Shown here: one piece after another, positions 1 to 9,493 of the stretch
Layout: each line of letters begins with the position of its first letter
How positions within the stretch are numbered: position 1 is the first letter of the stretch
Assembly (NCBI RefSeq): GCF_020905415.1
Contig: NZ_JAJJMP010000001.1
Coordinates: 773,501 to 837,500 of the forward strand
Length of the DNA: 64,000 nt
DNA from: Myroides oncorhynchi
Lineage (GTDB): Bacteria > Bacteroidota > Bacteroidia > Flavobacteriales > Flavobacteriaceae
Reading direction: 5' to 3'
Translations under genes and position numbers: made by a program
The notes under the pieces: model-generated
What the model was told of the DNA's origin: nothing
Databases searched by the model: none
The model's input: the letters and a program-made list of their open reading frames with translations, nothing else

Positions 1-2
1 TT

Positions 3-581
3 ATAGCAGACGCAGGGTATGGTAGTCAAGAAAATTACACCTATTTAGAGGATCAACAAATTAAAGCTTTTGTGAAGTATAATACTTTTGAGCAAGAGCA
101 AGAACAAGTAGAAAAAAAAACCAGGAAGAATGCTAAGCAAAGTACAAAGCCTTTTGCAACAGATAAATTATTTTACCAACACAAAGGTGATTATTTTGTA
201 TGTCCTATGGGACAAGAAATGCACTATATTGGAGATACAACAAAAGCTACAACTACAGGCTTTATCCAAACATTAAGGCAATATCAAGCTAAAAATTGTC
301 AAGGTTGTCCTTTAAATGGTGTATGCCATAAAGCAAAAGGCAATCGGACTATAGAAATAAACTTTGAATTACAACGACACCGAAAAAAAGCAAGTAAATT
401 ACTCACTACAAAAGAAGGTGTTGACAAGCGTACACAAAGGTGTCACGATGTAGAAACAGTTTTCGGAAACATTAAACAGAACCATGGGTTCCGCCGATTT
501 ATGCTTCGTGGTAAGGAAAAAGTCGCAATAGAATGGGGATTATTGGCAATTGCACAAAATATTAGAAAGAGAGCTGCCTAA
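3..581 (+). CDS. IS1182-like transposase, C-terminal part, cut by window edge
   Basis: The reading frame is open from the first bases of the window, so the gene starts to the left; 192 codons are visible. The visible part looks like the DDE_Tnp_1_6 end of IS1182-type transposases. It has an ADAGYGS motif near residues 2-8 (second catalytic Asp), a CP..M and CxxCP..xxC cysteine region typical of the family, and VETVFGNIKQNHGFRRF near the end holding the catalytic Glu. The last residues (AIAQNIRKRAA) match the usual family ending. No frameshift is visible in this part, so the element may be intact, but the left half cannot be judged. Confidence 0.85.
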   Translation: MADAGYGSQENYTYLEDQQIKAFVKYNTFEQEQEQVEKKTRKNAKQSTKPFATDKLFYQHKGDYFVCPMGQEMHYIGDTTKATTTGFIQTLRQYQAKNCQGCPLNGVCHKAKGNRTIEINFELQRHRKKASKLLTTKEGVDKRTQRCHDVETVFGNIKQNHGFRRFMLRGKEKVAIEWGLLAIAQNIRKRAA

Positions 582-692
582 AAAGGCTCTTTTAGTTCCT
601 TTTTTCTTTAATATCCTTTTTCAATCCTCTGAGGTTTGCATATTTTAAGAAAATCCTCTAAAAACAATATCTAAAATATCAGAACAAAGAGA

Positions 693-728
693 GCTGTCTC
701 TTTTTGCAATGAGACAGCCCCGTTTTTT
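693..728 (+). terminator. Hairpin with T-run after the transposase; possible IS right end
   Basis: An 8-bp perfect stem GCTGTCTC/GAGACAGC (693-700, 711-718) with a 10-nt loop is followed by CC-CG and seven T. It can act as a terminator. GAGACAGCCCC at its right side also resembles the terminal inverted repeat of IS elements, so the insertion sequence probably ends near 721. The matching left end lies outside the window. Confidence 0.55.
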
Positions 729-767
729 TGCTCTACACTTTTAGATGATTGGTAGGTACTCTCGAGG

Positions 768-836
768 TGATAGCATAGTGATAGGCAATTTATGCACTTT
801 TAAGCCGACCACATGCCGATCATATGCCGACCACTA
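768..836. repeat. 11-bp tandem repeat between IS end and hemL
   Basis: Three adjacent 11-bp units GCCGACCACAT, GCCGATCATAT and GCCGACCACTA occupy 804-836. Just before them, TGATAGCATAG and TGATAGGCAAT (768-789) form a second, looser 11-bp pair. The 345-bp gap 582-926 otherwise holds only the two hairpins listed separately; I see no gene in it. Confidence 0.7.
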
Positions 837-862
837 CCTATTTAAATCAAAAAACACCATAT

Positions 863-905
863 AAAAAGGACTGTTTCTACAAAAATAGAAAACAGTCCTT
901 TTTAT
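863..905 (-). terminator. Terminator of hemL
   Basis: The arms AAAAAGGACTG and CAGTCCTTTTT, extended by TTTCTA/TAGAAA with one bulged A, form a long hairpin flanked by A-run and T-run. It lies 22 bp beyond the hemL stop and can work in both directions, so it also separates hemL from the IS. Confidence 0.85.
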
Positions 906-926
906 ATGTATTACAACAGATATATA

Positions 927-2210
927 CTATTTAGCAAAAATCTTGTTCACTGCATTAATCGTGTAATCTAAATCCTCATAAGTCAATGCATCTGTAATAA
1001 ACCAAGTCTCATAAGAAGAAGGGGCTATATACACTCCTTCTGCTAACAACCCATGGAAGAATTTTTTAAAATTGTCATTATTACCATACCCTGCTGTCTC
1101 AAAATCCACTACTTCTCGATCATCAAAAAAGACGGAAATCATTGACCCTACGCGATTGATAGTATAAGATACATTATTATCACTTAATACCTTGCGCATT
1201 CCCTTTTCTAAGTAAGCAGTCTTCTCTTCTAAACGTTTAAATAGATTCTTATCTTTATTAATCTCTTGTAGCATCGTTAGACCTGCTGCCATTGCTAAAG
1301 GATTACCTGATAGGGTACCTGCCTGGTACACTGGCCCTACTGGCGCAAGGTAATTCATAATCTCATTACGAGCTGCAAACGCTCCTACTGGCAAACCTCC
1401 TCCGATAACTTTACCGAATGTAACAATGTCTGCACTCACACCAAATAACTCCTGTGCTCCACCTTGTGCAAGACGGAATCCTGTCATCACTTCATCAAAG
1501 ATTAATAAAGCTCCATGTGTATCACATAGTGCTCTTAATCCATCTAAAAACCCTTTAGCTGGAGGCACACACCCCATATTACCAGCGACTGGCTCAACGA
1601 TGATCGCAGCCACCTCTCCTTTATTAGCTTCTAAGATAGATGCTACATTAGCTAGATCATTATAAGTAGCCAATAGAGTATCTTTAGCTGTACCTGCTGT
1701 TACACCAGGGCTATTCGGAGATCCGAACGTTACAGCTCCACTACCAGCAGAAATCAAGAATGAATCTGAATGTCCGTGGTAACATCCTTTAAACTTAATT
1801 ATCTTTTCTCTATCTGTATACCCACGAGCTAGACGCACTGCACTCATACATGCTTCTGTCCCTGAATTAACAAAGCGAATCTTATCAATATTTGGAACCA
1901 TAGATACAGCTAACTCTGCTATTTCCGTCTCTATCTCTGTTGGCATACCAAAAGAAGTTCCTAGTTTTGCTTTTTCGATTACTGCATTAACTACTGGCTC
2001 ATAAGCATGTCCTAGGATCATCGGCCCCCATGAGTTAATATAGTCTATTAGTTTATTACCATCTTCATCATATAAATATGCTCCTTTAGCTTCCTTCACG
2101 AAGATAGGAGTTCCTCCGACAGATTTAAAAGCACGTACAGGAGAATTCACTCCACCAGGTATTACTTTCTCAGCTTCTGCAAAAAGCTTACTACTTCTTT
2201 GGTATAACAT
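927..2210 (-). CDS. hemL: Glutamate-1-semialdehyde 2,1-aminomutase
   Basis: This PLP enzyme converts glutamate-1-semialdehyde to 5-aminolevulinate in the C5 route to haem. The 427-residue length is normal. Family signatures are the start [21 protein letters not shown], the nucleotide-fold [16 protein letters not shown], the Asp of [10 protein letters not shown], and [15 protein letters not shown] with the Schiff-base Lys. Only 1 bp separates it from the upstream lipoprotein gene on the same strand, so the two are probably co-transcribed. A strong terminator follows. No oddities seen. Confidence 0.97.
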   Translation of the reverse strand: MLYQRSSKLFAEAEKVIPGGVNSPVRAFKSVGGTPIFVKEAKGAYLYDEDGNKLIDYINSWGPMILGHAYEPVVNAVIEKAKLGTSFGMPTEIETEIAELAVSMVPNIDKIRFVNSGTEACMSAVRLARGYTDREKIIKFKGCYHGHSDSFLISAGSGAVTFGSPNSPGVTAGTAKDTLLATYNDLANVASILEANKGEVAAIIVEPVAGNMGCVPPAKGFLDGLRALCDTHGALLIFDEVMTGFRLAQGGAQELFGVSADIVTFGKVIGGGLPVGAFAARNEIMNYLAPVGPVYQAGTLSGNPLAMAAGLTMLQEINKDKNLFKRLEEKTAYLEKGMRKVLSDNNVSYTINRVGSMISVFFDDREVVDFETAGYGNNDNFKKFFHGLLAEGVYIAPSSYETWFITDALTYEDLDYTINAVNKIFAK

Positions 2211-2211
2211 A

Positions 2212-3177
2212 TTATTTAATTTTTAAAGTTTGTCCTATTGAAATTGTATTATTAGTTAAGCTATTCATTTTTTGAAGTTGCTCTACTGTAAGATTATATC
2301 GTTTAGATATATTATAAAGAGTATCTCCCTTTTCTACGATATGTGTCCCTCCCTTACTTTTGGTATTATTCTTATCTGTTTTAGAAGTATTTTTAGTTGT
2401 ATTTGCAACATTAGTACTATCCTTTGCAGTACTTATAGTACGAGGTCTTGGTCCTGATACTTTCTTATTCAAAACCTCTGCATCATATTTATACAACTCA
2501 TATCGCTCTATAAGACTGATTAACTTATCTGCATATTTAGGATCTGTAGCATAGCCAGCACTCTTTAGACCTACAGCCCACCCTTCGTAATCATCTTTTT
2601 CTAATAGGAATAAATTGCTATAACGACCTCTATTAGTTAAAAACAGAGAATGGTCTACATAAGACTCTTCAGGATTGCTATATTTTCTAAAACATTCATC
2701 AGGTGCGTCATCTGTATGGCGTACAGACTCTCCCTCCCATCCTTGATGACATTTTATCCCAAAGTGATTATTTGCATTTCTACTCAGTGTTCCTTGACCT
2801 GATCCAGACTCTAAAACACCTTGAGCTAATTTTATACTAGCAGGTATTCCATGGTTAGCCATATTCTCCTTTGCTGTTTCTTTGTACTTCAGTATATAGT
2901 CACGTATCATATCACTAGTCACACTTAGCCTAGAAGTAGCTTCTAAAACTTCGCTCTCGCTTTTCTTTTTCTCTACTTTCTTCTTTTCAGTTTCACTCTT
3001 GTGTAGTTGAGATCTATACTCTGATTTAGAAACTAGTTCTTTTTCCTTTACCTTTTTCCCTGTAGGGGTAGGGTATCTATTCGTTGTCAAAGGTTTACTC
3101 TTTGGTGCTGGAGCCTTCTTACTAGCACAACCAACAACAAACATTATACAAAAAATAAAAACGACTTTTTTCAACAT
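2212..3177 (-). CDS. LysM-containing glucosaminidase lipoprotein
   Basis: The N-terminus [17 protein letters not shown] is a lipoprotein signal peptide with the lipid Cys at residue 17. A Lys/Glu/Ser-rich linker runs to about residue 80. Residues about 85-230 form a FlgJ/Bax-like endo-beta-N-acetylglucosaminidase domain ([17 protein letters not shown] with the putative catalytic Glu, then [12 protein letters not shown] and a [11 protein letters not shown] repeat). After a Thr/Lys-rich linker, a LysM peptidoglycan-binding motif starts at about residue 276 ([19 protein letters not shown]). It should cut or remodel peptidoglycan from a membrane anchor. It lies between an ACC-deaminase-like gene (12 bp upstream) and hemL (1 bp downstream). 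Confidence 0.92.
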   Translation of the reverse strand: MLKKVVFIFCIMFVVGCASKKAPAPKSKPLTTNRYPTPTGKKVKEKELVSKSEYRSQLHKSETEKKKVEKKKSESEVLEATSRLSVTSDMIRDYILKYKETAKENMANHGIPASIKLAQGVLESGSGQGTLSRNANNHFGIKCHQGWEGESVRHTDDAPDECFRKYSNPEESYVDHSLFLTNRGRYSNLFLLEKDDYEGWAVGLKSAGYATDPKYADKLISLIERYELYKYDAEVLNKKVSGPRPRTISTAKDSTNVANTTKNTSKTDKNNTKSKGGTHIVEKGDTLYNISKRYNLTVEQLQKMNSLTNNTISIGQTLKIK

Positions 3178-3189
3178 AAATAACTATTA

Positions 3190-4068
3190 CTAAATTTTAA
3201 TTTTATCATTCCAACCTTGTAATCCTCCTGTGTGTATTACAAGTATTTTACTTCCTTCTATAAATCTTCCTTTTTTTATTTCTTCTATAAGCCCGTACAT
3301 CATTTTTCCATTATAAATAGGATCAAATAAAACTCCTGTTCTTCTATATAGTTCCCTTAAGAAAGATAACAACTCTTCGTTATACTTAGCATAACCACCA
3401 AAATGGTAATCTAAAATTAATTCCCAATTAGATTTATTGGCAAATCTACGAATATCTTCATATAGAAAATCACCTTTTAAAGCAGGAAAGCCAATAATTG
3501 TCTGATTAGTGAATGAACTATTTATAATACCAGCAATAGTACCTCCCGTTCCTACAGCTGTACATACATAATCAAATGCTTCATCACCTTGTTTTAATAT
3601 TTCTTCTGTTCCCTTAATAGCTTCTTCATTTGTACCTCCTTCAGGAACAAGATAAAAATTACCATAAACATCTCCAAGTCGTTTTAAAATCTCAGGTGAA
3701 GTTTTTTGTCTATAATCAGATCGAGATAAAAAACCTAATTGCATCCCATCTTCAACTGCTTTAGTCAATGTATGATTATCTTCATAGTTATCCTTTAACT
3801 CGTCTCCTCTGATAATCCCAATAGTCTCCACTCCACATATTCGTCCTGCGGCAGCTGTAGCAGCTATATGATTAGAATATGCTCCTCCGAAAGTCAGCAG
3901 CCTACTATATCCTAACTCCTTCGCTTTTATAATATTGTACTTTAACTTTCTAAACTTATTTCCCGATACCTCAGCGTGAAGTAAATCTTCTCTTTTGACA
4001 AAAACAGAAATACCCTGAGGTAACTCAAGGTTAAGTTGTTCATTATACACATTCTCACTCTCAAACAT
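3190..4068 (-). CDS. ACC deaminase / D-cysteine desulfhydrase-like PLP enzyme
   Basis: A fold-type II PLP enzyme of 292 residues. The motif EVSGNKFRKLKYNI carries the likely PLP Lys. TFGGAYSNHIAATAAAG binds substrate, and CTAVGTGGTIAGI is the phosphate-binding Gly loop. Relatives either deaminate 1-aminocyclopropane-1-carboxylate or desulfhydrate D-cysteine; sequence alone does not decide, and D-cysteine desulfhydrase activity is the more usual finding in bacteria that do not live with plants. The start overlaps the end of the upstream HExxH gene by 8 bp, which suggests translational coupling. Confidence 0.88.
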   Translation of the reverse strand: MFESENVYNEQLNLELPQGISVFVKREDLLHAEVSGNKFRKLKYNIIKAKELGYSRLLTFGGAYSNHIAATAAAGRICGVETIGIIRGDELKDNYEDNHTLTKAVEDGMQLGFLSRSDYRQKTSPEILKRLGDVYGNFYLVPEGGTNEEAIKGTEEILKQGDEAFDYVCTAVGTGGTIAGIINSSFTNQTIIGFPALKGDFLYEDIRRFANKSNWELILDYHFGGYAKYNEELLSFLRELYRRTGVLFDPIYNGKMMYGLIEEIKKGRFIEGSKILVIHTGGLQGWNDKIKI

Positions 4069-4393
4069 GGGCGTTATTTCTTAAAAATGAAAAGAACTTT
4101 CTCGTCTTTAAATATTCTAAATTATGTTCATTTTGGTAAGCCTCTCTTTCAAATATAACTTCTTTATAAGCTAGCTTCACACTCCTCAATCTGAGATAGT
4201 AATAAAAAAATGACATCAGATACCATAGATAAAAAAAAACAATCAAGAGTTCTGCTTGCTGATGTAAGTGTATGCGCTCATGATTTACTAAATAGAGATT
4301 ATTCTTACTGTCTTTAGACTTCAAAAATATAAATGGATATAGAGTTATTCCATCAAATCCCTCGGGCACTAAATATTTACATACAACAATCAT
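4061..4393 (-). CDS. Small membrane protein with HExxH motif
   Basis: 110 residues. The segment YLVNHERIHLHQQAELLIVF contains HERIH, a gluzincin-type zinc-binding HExxH, directly before a hydrophobic helix (LLIVFFYLWYLMSFFYYYL). About 35 residues later FEREAYQNE offers a Glu as possible third ligand. Similar short proteins are annotated as hypothetical in flavobacteria as far as I recall; I do not know a demonstrated function. It could be a minimal membrane peptidase or simply a metal-binding protein. It overlaps the downstream PLP-enzyme gene by 8 bp and would be first in the run that continues to hemL. Confidence 0.75.
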   Translation of the reverse strand: MIVVCKYLVPEGFDGITLYPFIFLKSKDSKNNLYLVNHERIHLHQQAELLIVFFYLWYLMSFFYYYLRLRSVKLAYKEVIFEREAYQNEHNLEYLKTRKFFSFLRNNAHV

Positions 4394-4467
4394 CTTCTTT
4401 TTAGAACTTTTTTAATAAAAGGGATATTAATTTTCTCCGACTTTATTACTATCTTCCCATCAGTTTA

Positions 4468-4483
4468 TTACACACCTGTGTAA
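4468..4483. promoter_or_regulatory. Palindrome TTACACA-CC-TGTGTAA upstream of hutU
   Basis: Two 7-bp inverted arms separated by 2 bp lie 91 bp before the hutU start and 75 bp before the divergent HExxH gene. The symmetry suggests a dimeric regulator site, for example a GntR- or Crp-type factor. This is inference; no regulator gene sits beside it. The rest of the 180-bp gap is AT-rich. Confidence 0.45.
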
Positions 4484-4573
4484 TATAAATGTAACTTAGC
4501 AAAAGTACTTAATGATTTTTGCTAATCCATTAGTATTTAAGTAAAAATTATTAACAAACTAAAAAATATAAAC

Positions 4574-6562
4574 ATGACTTTCCAAGAACATATTTTACAG
4601 GGAATTCCTACTGTACTGCCTCCTAAGAAGGATTATGATCTTACTATAAATCACGCTCCTAAGCGAAAGGACATACTGTCTGATGATGAAAAAGTATTAG
4701 CTCTAAAAAATGCACTTCGTTACTTCTCTAGTGAGCACCACAGTACACTGATTCCTGAGTTTAAAGAAGAACTTGAAAAGTATGGAAGAATATACATGTA
4801 TCGTTTGCGTCCAGATTATAAAATGTATGCCAGACCTATAGAAGATTATCCGGGACAATGCTTACAAGCTAAAGCCATTATGTTAATGATACAGAATAAT
4901 CTAGACTATGCAGTAGCACAACACCCTCATGAACTAGTCACATATGGTGGTAATGGTGCTGTGTTCTCTAACTGGGCTCAGTATTTGCTAACAATGAAGT
5001 ATCTAGGGGAAATGACAGATGAACAGACATTAGTAATGTACTCAGGCCACCCGATGGGTTTATTCCCTTCGCATAAGAACGCTCCACGTGTAGTAGTTAC
5101 AAACGGTATGATGATTCCTAATTATTCTAAACCTGACGACTGGGAAAAATTCAATGCACTAGGAGTGACACAATATGGTCAAATGACAGCAGGTAGTTAT
5201 ATGTACATTGGCCCACAAGGTATAGTACATGGTACTACAATCACTGTTCTTAATGGTGGGCGAAAAATCGCTAAGAATGGAGAGGGGCTAGCAGGTAAGT
5301 TATTCGTTACTTCAGGATTAGGTGGTATGAGCGGTGCTCAGCCTAAAGCTGGTAATATAGCTGGGTGCATCACTGTATGTGCAGAAGTAAATCCTAAAGC
5401 AGTACACACTAGACACACTCAGGGATGGGTAGATGAAGTAATTACTGATATAACTACCTTAATAACAAGAGTAAGAAAAGCACAAGAAAACAAAGAAATA
5501 GTATCTATAGCCTATCAAGGTAATGCTGTAGAGATATGGGAAGAGTTTGACAAAGCTAATTTGTATATTGATTTAGGCTCTGATCAAACATCACTACACA
5601 ATCCTTGGGCTGGGGGATATTACCCTGTAGGTGTTTCTTTTGAAGAAGCAAATGATCTAATGGCTAATAATCCTTTGAAGTTTAAAGAATTAGTACAAGA
5701 TTCCCTAAGACGTCAGGCTACAGCTATCAATAAACACACTGCTAAGGGCACATATTTCTTTGACTATGGTAATGCATTCTTATTAGAAGCATCACGTGCA
5801 GGGGCAGATATTATGGCTCCTAATGGCATAGACTTTAAATATCCTAGTTATGTACAGGATATTATGGGACCGATGTGTTTTGATTATGGTTTTGGTCCTT
5901 TTAGATGGGTATGCGCTTCAGGTAATCCTGAGGACTTAGCTAAGACAGACCAGATAGCATGTGAAATACTAGAAGAGATGATTAAAAGCTCTCCAATAGA
6001 AATACAGCAACAAATGGCTGATAATATTCGTTGGATAAAAGGTGCACAAGAGAATAAATTAGTAGTTGGTTCACAGGCTCGTATCTTATATGCAGATGCT
6101 GAAGGACGTATTAATATTGCTAGAGCCTTTAATGACGCTATTAAAGCAGGAAAAATAGGTCCTGTGGTATTAGGAAGAGATCATCATGATGTATCAGGTA
6201 CAGATTCACCATACAGAGAAACTTCTAACATATATGACGGCTCTAAGTACACTGCAGATATGGCAATACACAATGTCATCGGTGACAGTTTTAGAGGTGC
6301 TACATGGGTATCTATACACAATGGTGGTGGAGTAGGATGGGGAGAAGTAATAAATGGAGGTTTTGGCATGTTACTTGATGGTACATTAGATGCTCAGAAG
6401 AGATTAGAATCAATGTTATTCTGGGATGTAAATAACGGTATTGCTAGAAGAAGCTGGGCTCGTAATGACGAAGCAATCTTTGCTATAAAAAGAGCAATGG
6501 AAGTAGAACCACTTTTAAAAGTGACAATACCTAATATTGTAAATGAAGATTTGTTAAAATAA
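4574..6562 (+). CDS. hutU: Urocanate hydratase
   Basis: Catalyses the second step of histidine degradation, urocanate to imidazolonepropionate, using tightly bound NAD. Motifs include ELVTYGGNGAVFSNWAQYLL, MYSGHPMGLFPS, the Gly-rich TSGLGGMSGAQPKA and FDYGFGPFRWVCASG, whose Cys corresponds to the catalytic Cys of Pseudomonas HutU. At 662 residues it is about 100 longer than the proteobacterial enzyme; this long form is usual in Bacteroidota. The other hut genes (hutH, hutI, a true hutG) are not next to it, so the pathway is split. A DUF4136 lipoprotein gene follows 17 bp downstream. Confidence 0.97.
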   Translation: MTFQEHILQGIPTVLPPKKDYDLTINHAPKRKDILSDDEKVLALKNALRYFSSEHHSTLIPEFKEELEKYGRIYMYRLRPDYKMYARPIEDYPGQCLQAKAIMLMIQNNLDYAVAQHPHELVTYGGNGAVFSNWAQYLLTMKYLGEMTDEQTLVMYSGHPMGLFPSHKNAPRVVVTNGMMIPNYSKPDDWEKFNALGVTQYGQMTAGSYMYIGPQGIVHGTTITVLNGGRKIAKNGEGLAGKLFVTSGLGGMSGAQPKAGNIAGCITVCAEVNPKAVHTRHTQGWVDEVITDITTLITRVRKAQENKEIVSIAYQGNAVEIWEEFDKANLYIDLGSDQTSLHNPWAGGYYPVGVSFEEANDLMANNPLKFKELVQDSLRRQATAINKHTAKGTYFFDYGNAFLLEASRAGADIMAPNGIDFKYPSYVQDIMGPMCFDYGFGPFRWVCASGNPEDLAKTDQIACEILEEMIKSSPIEIQQQMADNIRWIKGAQENKLVVGSQARILYADAEGRINIARAFNDAIKAGKIGPVVLGRDHHDVSGTDSPYRETSNIYDGSKYTADMAIHNVIGDSFRGATWVSIHNGGGVGWGEVINGGFGMLLDGTLDAQKRLESMLFWDVNNGIARRSWARNDEAIFAIKRAMEVEPLLKVTIPNIVNEDLLK

Positions 6563-6579
6563 CCATTAAAAATAAACTC

Positions 6580-7137
6580 ATGAAAGCTATTAAATTATTA
6601 CCATTCGCACTATTGATGCTTTTTATAGCGTCATGTAGTAGTGTTCGAGTAACAGCAGATTACGACAAAGCTGTAGACTTTAGGCAATACAAGACCTATG
6701 CGTTCTTTAAAGAAGGGATTGATCAGGCTAAAATTAACGACTTAGACAAAAAAAGAATACTTACTGCAATAGATGCAAATCTAACTGCTAAAGGTTTTTC
6801 TAAAACGGATAAGAACCCTGACTTTGTAATCAACATCTTTACTAAAGCACAAGAAAAAGTCAATGTAACAACCAATAACAACTTTTACTCTCCTTATGGG
6901 TATTATGGTTGGGGATGGGGGCCATATTGGGGACCAAATAACACAACAGTTTCTACTTCTATAGAAGGTACATTATATGTAGACATCTTAGATACAAACA
7001 AAAAAGTATTAATCTGGCAAGGAATAGGTACAGGCTATCTAGACAAAGCTCCTAATCCTGATAAAAAAGAAGAACGTATTAATGATTTTATTGAAAAAAT
7101 ATTAACTAAGTTTCCTCCAACAATAGAAAAAAAATAA
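6580..7137 (+). CDS. DUF4136 lipoprotein
   Basis: 185 residues with a lipoprotein signal (LLMLFIASC, lipid Cys near residue 19) followed by a DUF4136 domain. Typical are the early ADYDKAVDFRQYKTYAFF motif, the middle KGFSKTDKNPDFVINIF strand, an aromatic-Gly patch (YGYYGWGWGPYWGP, about residues 107-120) and the closing ILTKFPP. The molecular role of DUF4136 is not known. It probably sits in the periplasm or outer membrane. It is 17 bp from hutU and ends at a bidirectional terminator. Confidence 0.88.
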   Translation: MKAIKLLPFALLMLFIASCSSVRVTADYDKAVDFRQYKTYAFFKEGIDQAKINDLDKKRILTAIDANLTAKGFSKTDKNPDFVINIFTKAQEKVNVTTNNNFYSPYGYYGWGWGPYWGPNNTTVSTSIEGTLYVDILDTNKKVLIWQGIGTGYLDKAPNPDKKEERINDFIEKILTKFPPTIEKK

Positions 7138-7142
7138 ATTAT

Positions 7143-7179
7143 AAGAAAGGCTCACTTGATCAGTGAGCCTTTCTTTTTT
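7143..7179. terminator. Bidirectional terminator
   Basis: AGAAAGGCTCACT and AGTGAGCCTTTCT are perfect 13-bp arms around a 5-nt loop, followed by T-run. It lies between the convergent DUF4136 gene and the first lipoprotein paralogue and serves both. Confidence 0.9.
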
Positions 7180-7187
7180 ATTATGCG

Positions 7188-8282
7188 TTACTTTAAACGG
7201 TCATCCACATACCCTGTATTTCTGTTTTCAACTTTTAAATTTGCATTATTCTGTTTTACTGGAACACCACTCAGTCCACTATAAATTCCTTTATATATAA
7301 TTTCCAAATTTCTATCTTTAGAACTAAAATCATACTCTACCATTCCTTTTCTATCTACCAATGGAGATATCCATTTTACTTTGGTTTTCTCTATATCCTC
7401 TGCATCCACTTCTGCTAGTAATTGACCATCAACAACTCCCACTCCCCCTATTGATATAACTTTCGATGATTCTACTTCATAAGGATAAACAATTTTTTGT
7501 GTATCACTCGGTACCAGCACTTTCATTACAGTCATTGCAAAAGTAGAGTTAGAATACTCAGCAAATAATTTAAATACAAAATAAGCACTATTACCTTCAG
7601 TATACAGAATTGCTTTCTTAGTACTTTCATTCACATCTACAGCTAATACAACTTCTTTTATATTATACTTAACTCCATTGATTACAAAAGTTTGAGCTTC
7701 AACAATTGAATTTGGTTTTACTACCACTTCAATAACATTACTATTAGCATAATCTGCTTTAGTAGCAATAAACTTATATTTCCCAGCCTTCTCTGCAGTC
7801 CAAATATTAGAACTCAAAACAGTCCCCCCTACCTCTTGTATTTTGTAATCTTTTATATCCTTTCCGCCTTCTGTAGTTACAGAGAATTGGACTTTATCTC
7901 CAATATTAATAATTTGTTTATCAACATCTAATTTTAAAGGCTCTACAATTGCTTCACCCGAATCAGATACAAAAACAGAAAATACAGTACTATTCTGATA
8001 GCCAACTTTTTTAGCTATAACATTATACACTCCTTTTTTATCAAATTTATATGTCTTTGTTATTTTTTGTTGGTTGATGTAAAAAACAGCGTCAGACACT
8101 TCGTTATTTGACTTATCTAAAGCAGAGAAAGTTACCACATCACCCACTACTACACTTCTCTTATTTGCGGTTAAAAGAAGTTCTTTTTTATTCAAATTAT
8201 CTATTGAATCATCTTTACTACAACCTAATATGGTAACTATAGTCAATAATACAATAGAAAAATATACGCCTATTTTGTTCAT
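7188..8282 (-). CDS. Lipoprotein paralogue 1 with Ig-like repeats
   Basis: 364 residues. The signal peptide ends at LGCSKDDS (lipid Cys about 21); acidic residues right after the Cys resemble the lipoprotein export signal for surface display known in Capnocytophaga and Flavobacterium. Two beta-rich Ig-like repeats follow: about residues 30-110 (GVYNVIAKKVGYQNS) and 115-190 (GKYKFIATKADYANS). A third domain opens with FVINGVKYNIKEVVL. I do not recognise a named family for that domain. It shares the whole architecture with the next two genes upstream (8303-9424, 9494-10606). It lacks the extra insert those two have before LPS and is the most diverged copy. Function unknown. Confidence 0.8.
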   Translation of the reverse strand: MNKIGVYFSIVLLTIVTILGCSKDDSIDNLNKKELLLTANKRSVVVGDVVTFSALDKSNNEVSDAVFYINQQKITKTYKFDKKGVYNVIAKKVGYQNSTVFSVFVSDSGEAIVEPLKLDVDKQIINIGDKVQFSVTTEGGKDIKDYKIQEVGGTVLSSNIWTAEKAGKYKFIATKADYANSNVIEVVVKPNSIVEAQTFVINGVKYNIKEVVLAVDVNESTKKAILYTEGNSAYFVFKLFAEYSNSTFAMTVMKVLVPSDTQKIVYPYEVESSKVISIGGVGVVDGQLLAEVDAEDIEKTKVKWISPLVDRKGMVEYDFSSKDRNLEIIYKGIYSGLSGVPVKQNNANLKVENRNTGYVDDRLK

Positions 8283-8302
8283 ATCTAATTTCTTTACACT
8301 TA

Positions 8303-9424
8303 TTATTTAAAATCTATTCTTTGAAGTTCACTAAAACCTAAATATTCTTGCTTCTTATTTGAAGAAATATTTTTTACATTACTTTTAATAGGAAAAAATG
8401 ACAATTCATAAAAATCACCTTCATACTTCACTTCTAATTTCTTGTCCTTCGAAACCAACTCATATTTTATCTTACCTGGTCTTTCATTTACTGCATCAAA
8501 AGGCGCTAACCAATTTGAAAAAGCACGATCAATACCCTCTTTGCCAAACTTAATAACTTCTTTATCTCCAACAACTCCAATTCCACCAAGAGGAAACACG
8601 TCAGCTGGATTAGCGTTACTAGGTAAAACAAAATCTTTTTCATTAGACACATAAACCCCCATCGTATAAATTCCTATTGCTTGAGATTGATAATTTATAG
8701 CATAGAGTCTAAATACTTGATATTTCTTTCCATTTGTTATATCTGTATATAAATATGGTATTGGTTTATCACTTCCTTCGTCTTTTGCATCAGCTACTAA
8801 AAGCACCTTTTCTACACCATATTTGGTACCATTGATTACAAAACTTTTATCATCCTTAATCTCTTTAGGATTTACTTTAATAGTTATTACCTCACTCTTT
8901 ACATATCCACCTTTGAAAGCATACAAGCTATAAGTACTCGCTTTATGAGCAGTCCATTTTTCTGACAATAATAGCCCTGAGCCAATCTGTTCGATATAAA
9001 AACCTGTAACCACTTTTCCACCAGATGTAACAGTAAAGCTCACTTCTTCACCTGCTATAATTTCACTTTTATTAGCCACAAGTTTTAATTTTAAATCAAT
9101 AACATTGCCGACCATTAGATTCTCAGGATAACTAGCCTTATACCCTTGCTTCTTTGCTACAATTGAGTAAACTCCTTCTTTGTTAAAATCATAATCATTT
9201 GTTGCTTTCGCATCATTAACATAGAAGTCTACTCCTAGCACTTCTTTATTATGAATATCTACAGCTTTAAAAACAACTTTCTCTCCTGGAACAATTGTCT
9301 TCTTATTCAACTTAACGAACAATTCCTTCAAAGAGGTCTCATCTATTTTATCATCATCTTTACTGCATGAAATAGCAATTAAAGAGAAGATGGCAATAGA
9401 AAAATATATAAATAACTTCTTCAT
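8303..9424 (-). CDS. Lipoprotein paralogue 2 with Ig-like repeats
   Basis: 373 residues with the lipobox SCSKDDDK near residue 20, then a repeat ending GVYSIVAKKQGYKAS, a second repeat with VTGFYIEQIGSGLLLSEKW, and a C-terminal domain beginning FVINGTKYGVEKVLL. The segment VLPSNANPADVFPLGGIGVV has an almost identical counterpart in paralogue 3, so these two are the closest pair. It lies 20 bp before paralogue 1. Predicted surface or periplasmic lipoprotein; ligand unknown. Confidence 0.8.
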   Translation of the reverse strand: MKKLFIYFSIAIFSLIAISCSKDDDKIDETSLKELFVKLNKKTIVPGEKVVFKAVDIHNKEVLGVDFYVNDAKATNDYDFNKEGVYSIVAKKQGYKASYPENLMVGNVIDLKLKLVANKSEIIAGEEVSFTVTSGGKVVTGFYIEQIGSGLLLSEKWTAHKASTYSLYAFKGGYVKSEVITIKVNPKEIKDDKSFVINGTKYGVEKVLLVADAKDEGSDKPIPYLYTDITNGKKYQVFRLYAINYQSQAIGIYTMGVYVSNEKDFVLPSNANPADVFPLGGIGVVGDKEVIKFGKEGIDRAFSNWLAPFDAVNERPGKIKYELVSKDKKLEVKYEGDFYELSFFPIKSNVKNISSNKKQEYLGFSELQRIDFK

Positions 9425-9493
9425 TTTGTTTAAATTTAAATTTGAGTATTAAAATCAATTACTAAAAATTGACTTACAGTTGTATCCTAGACG

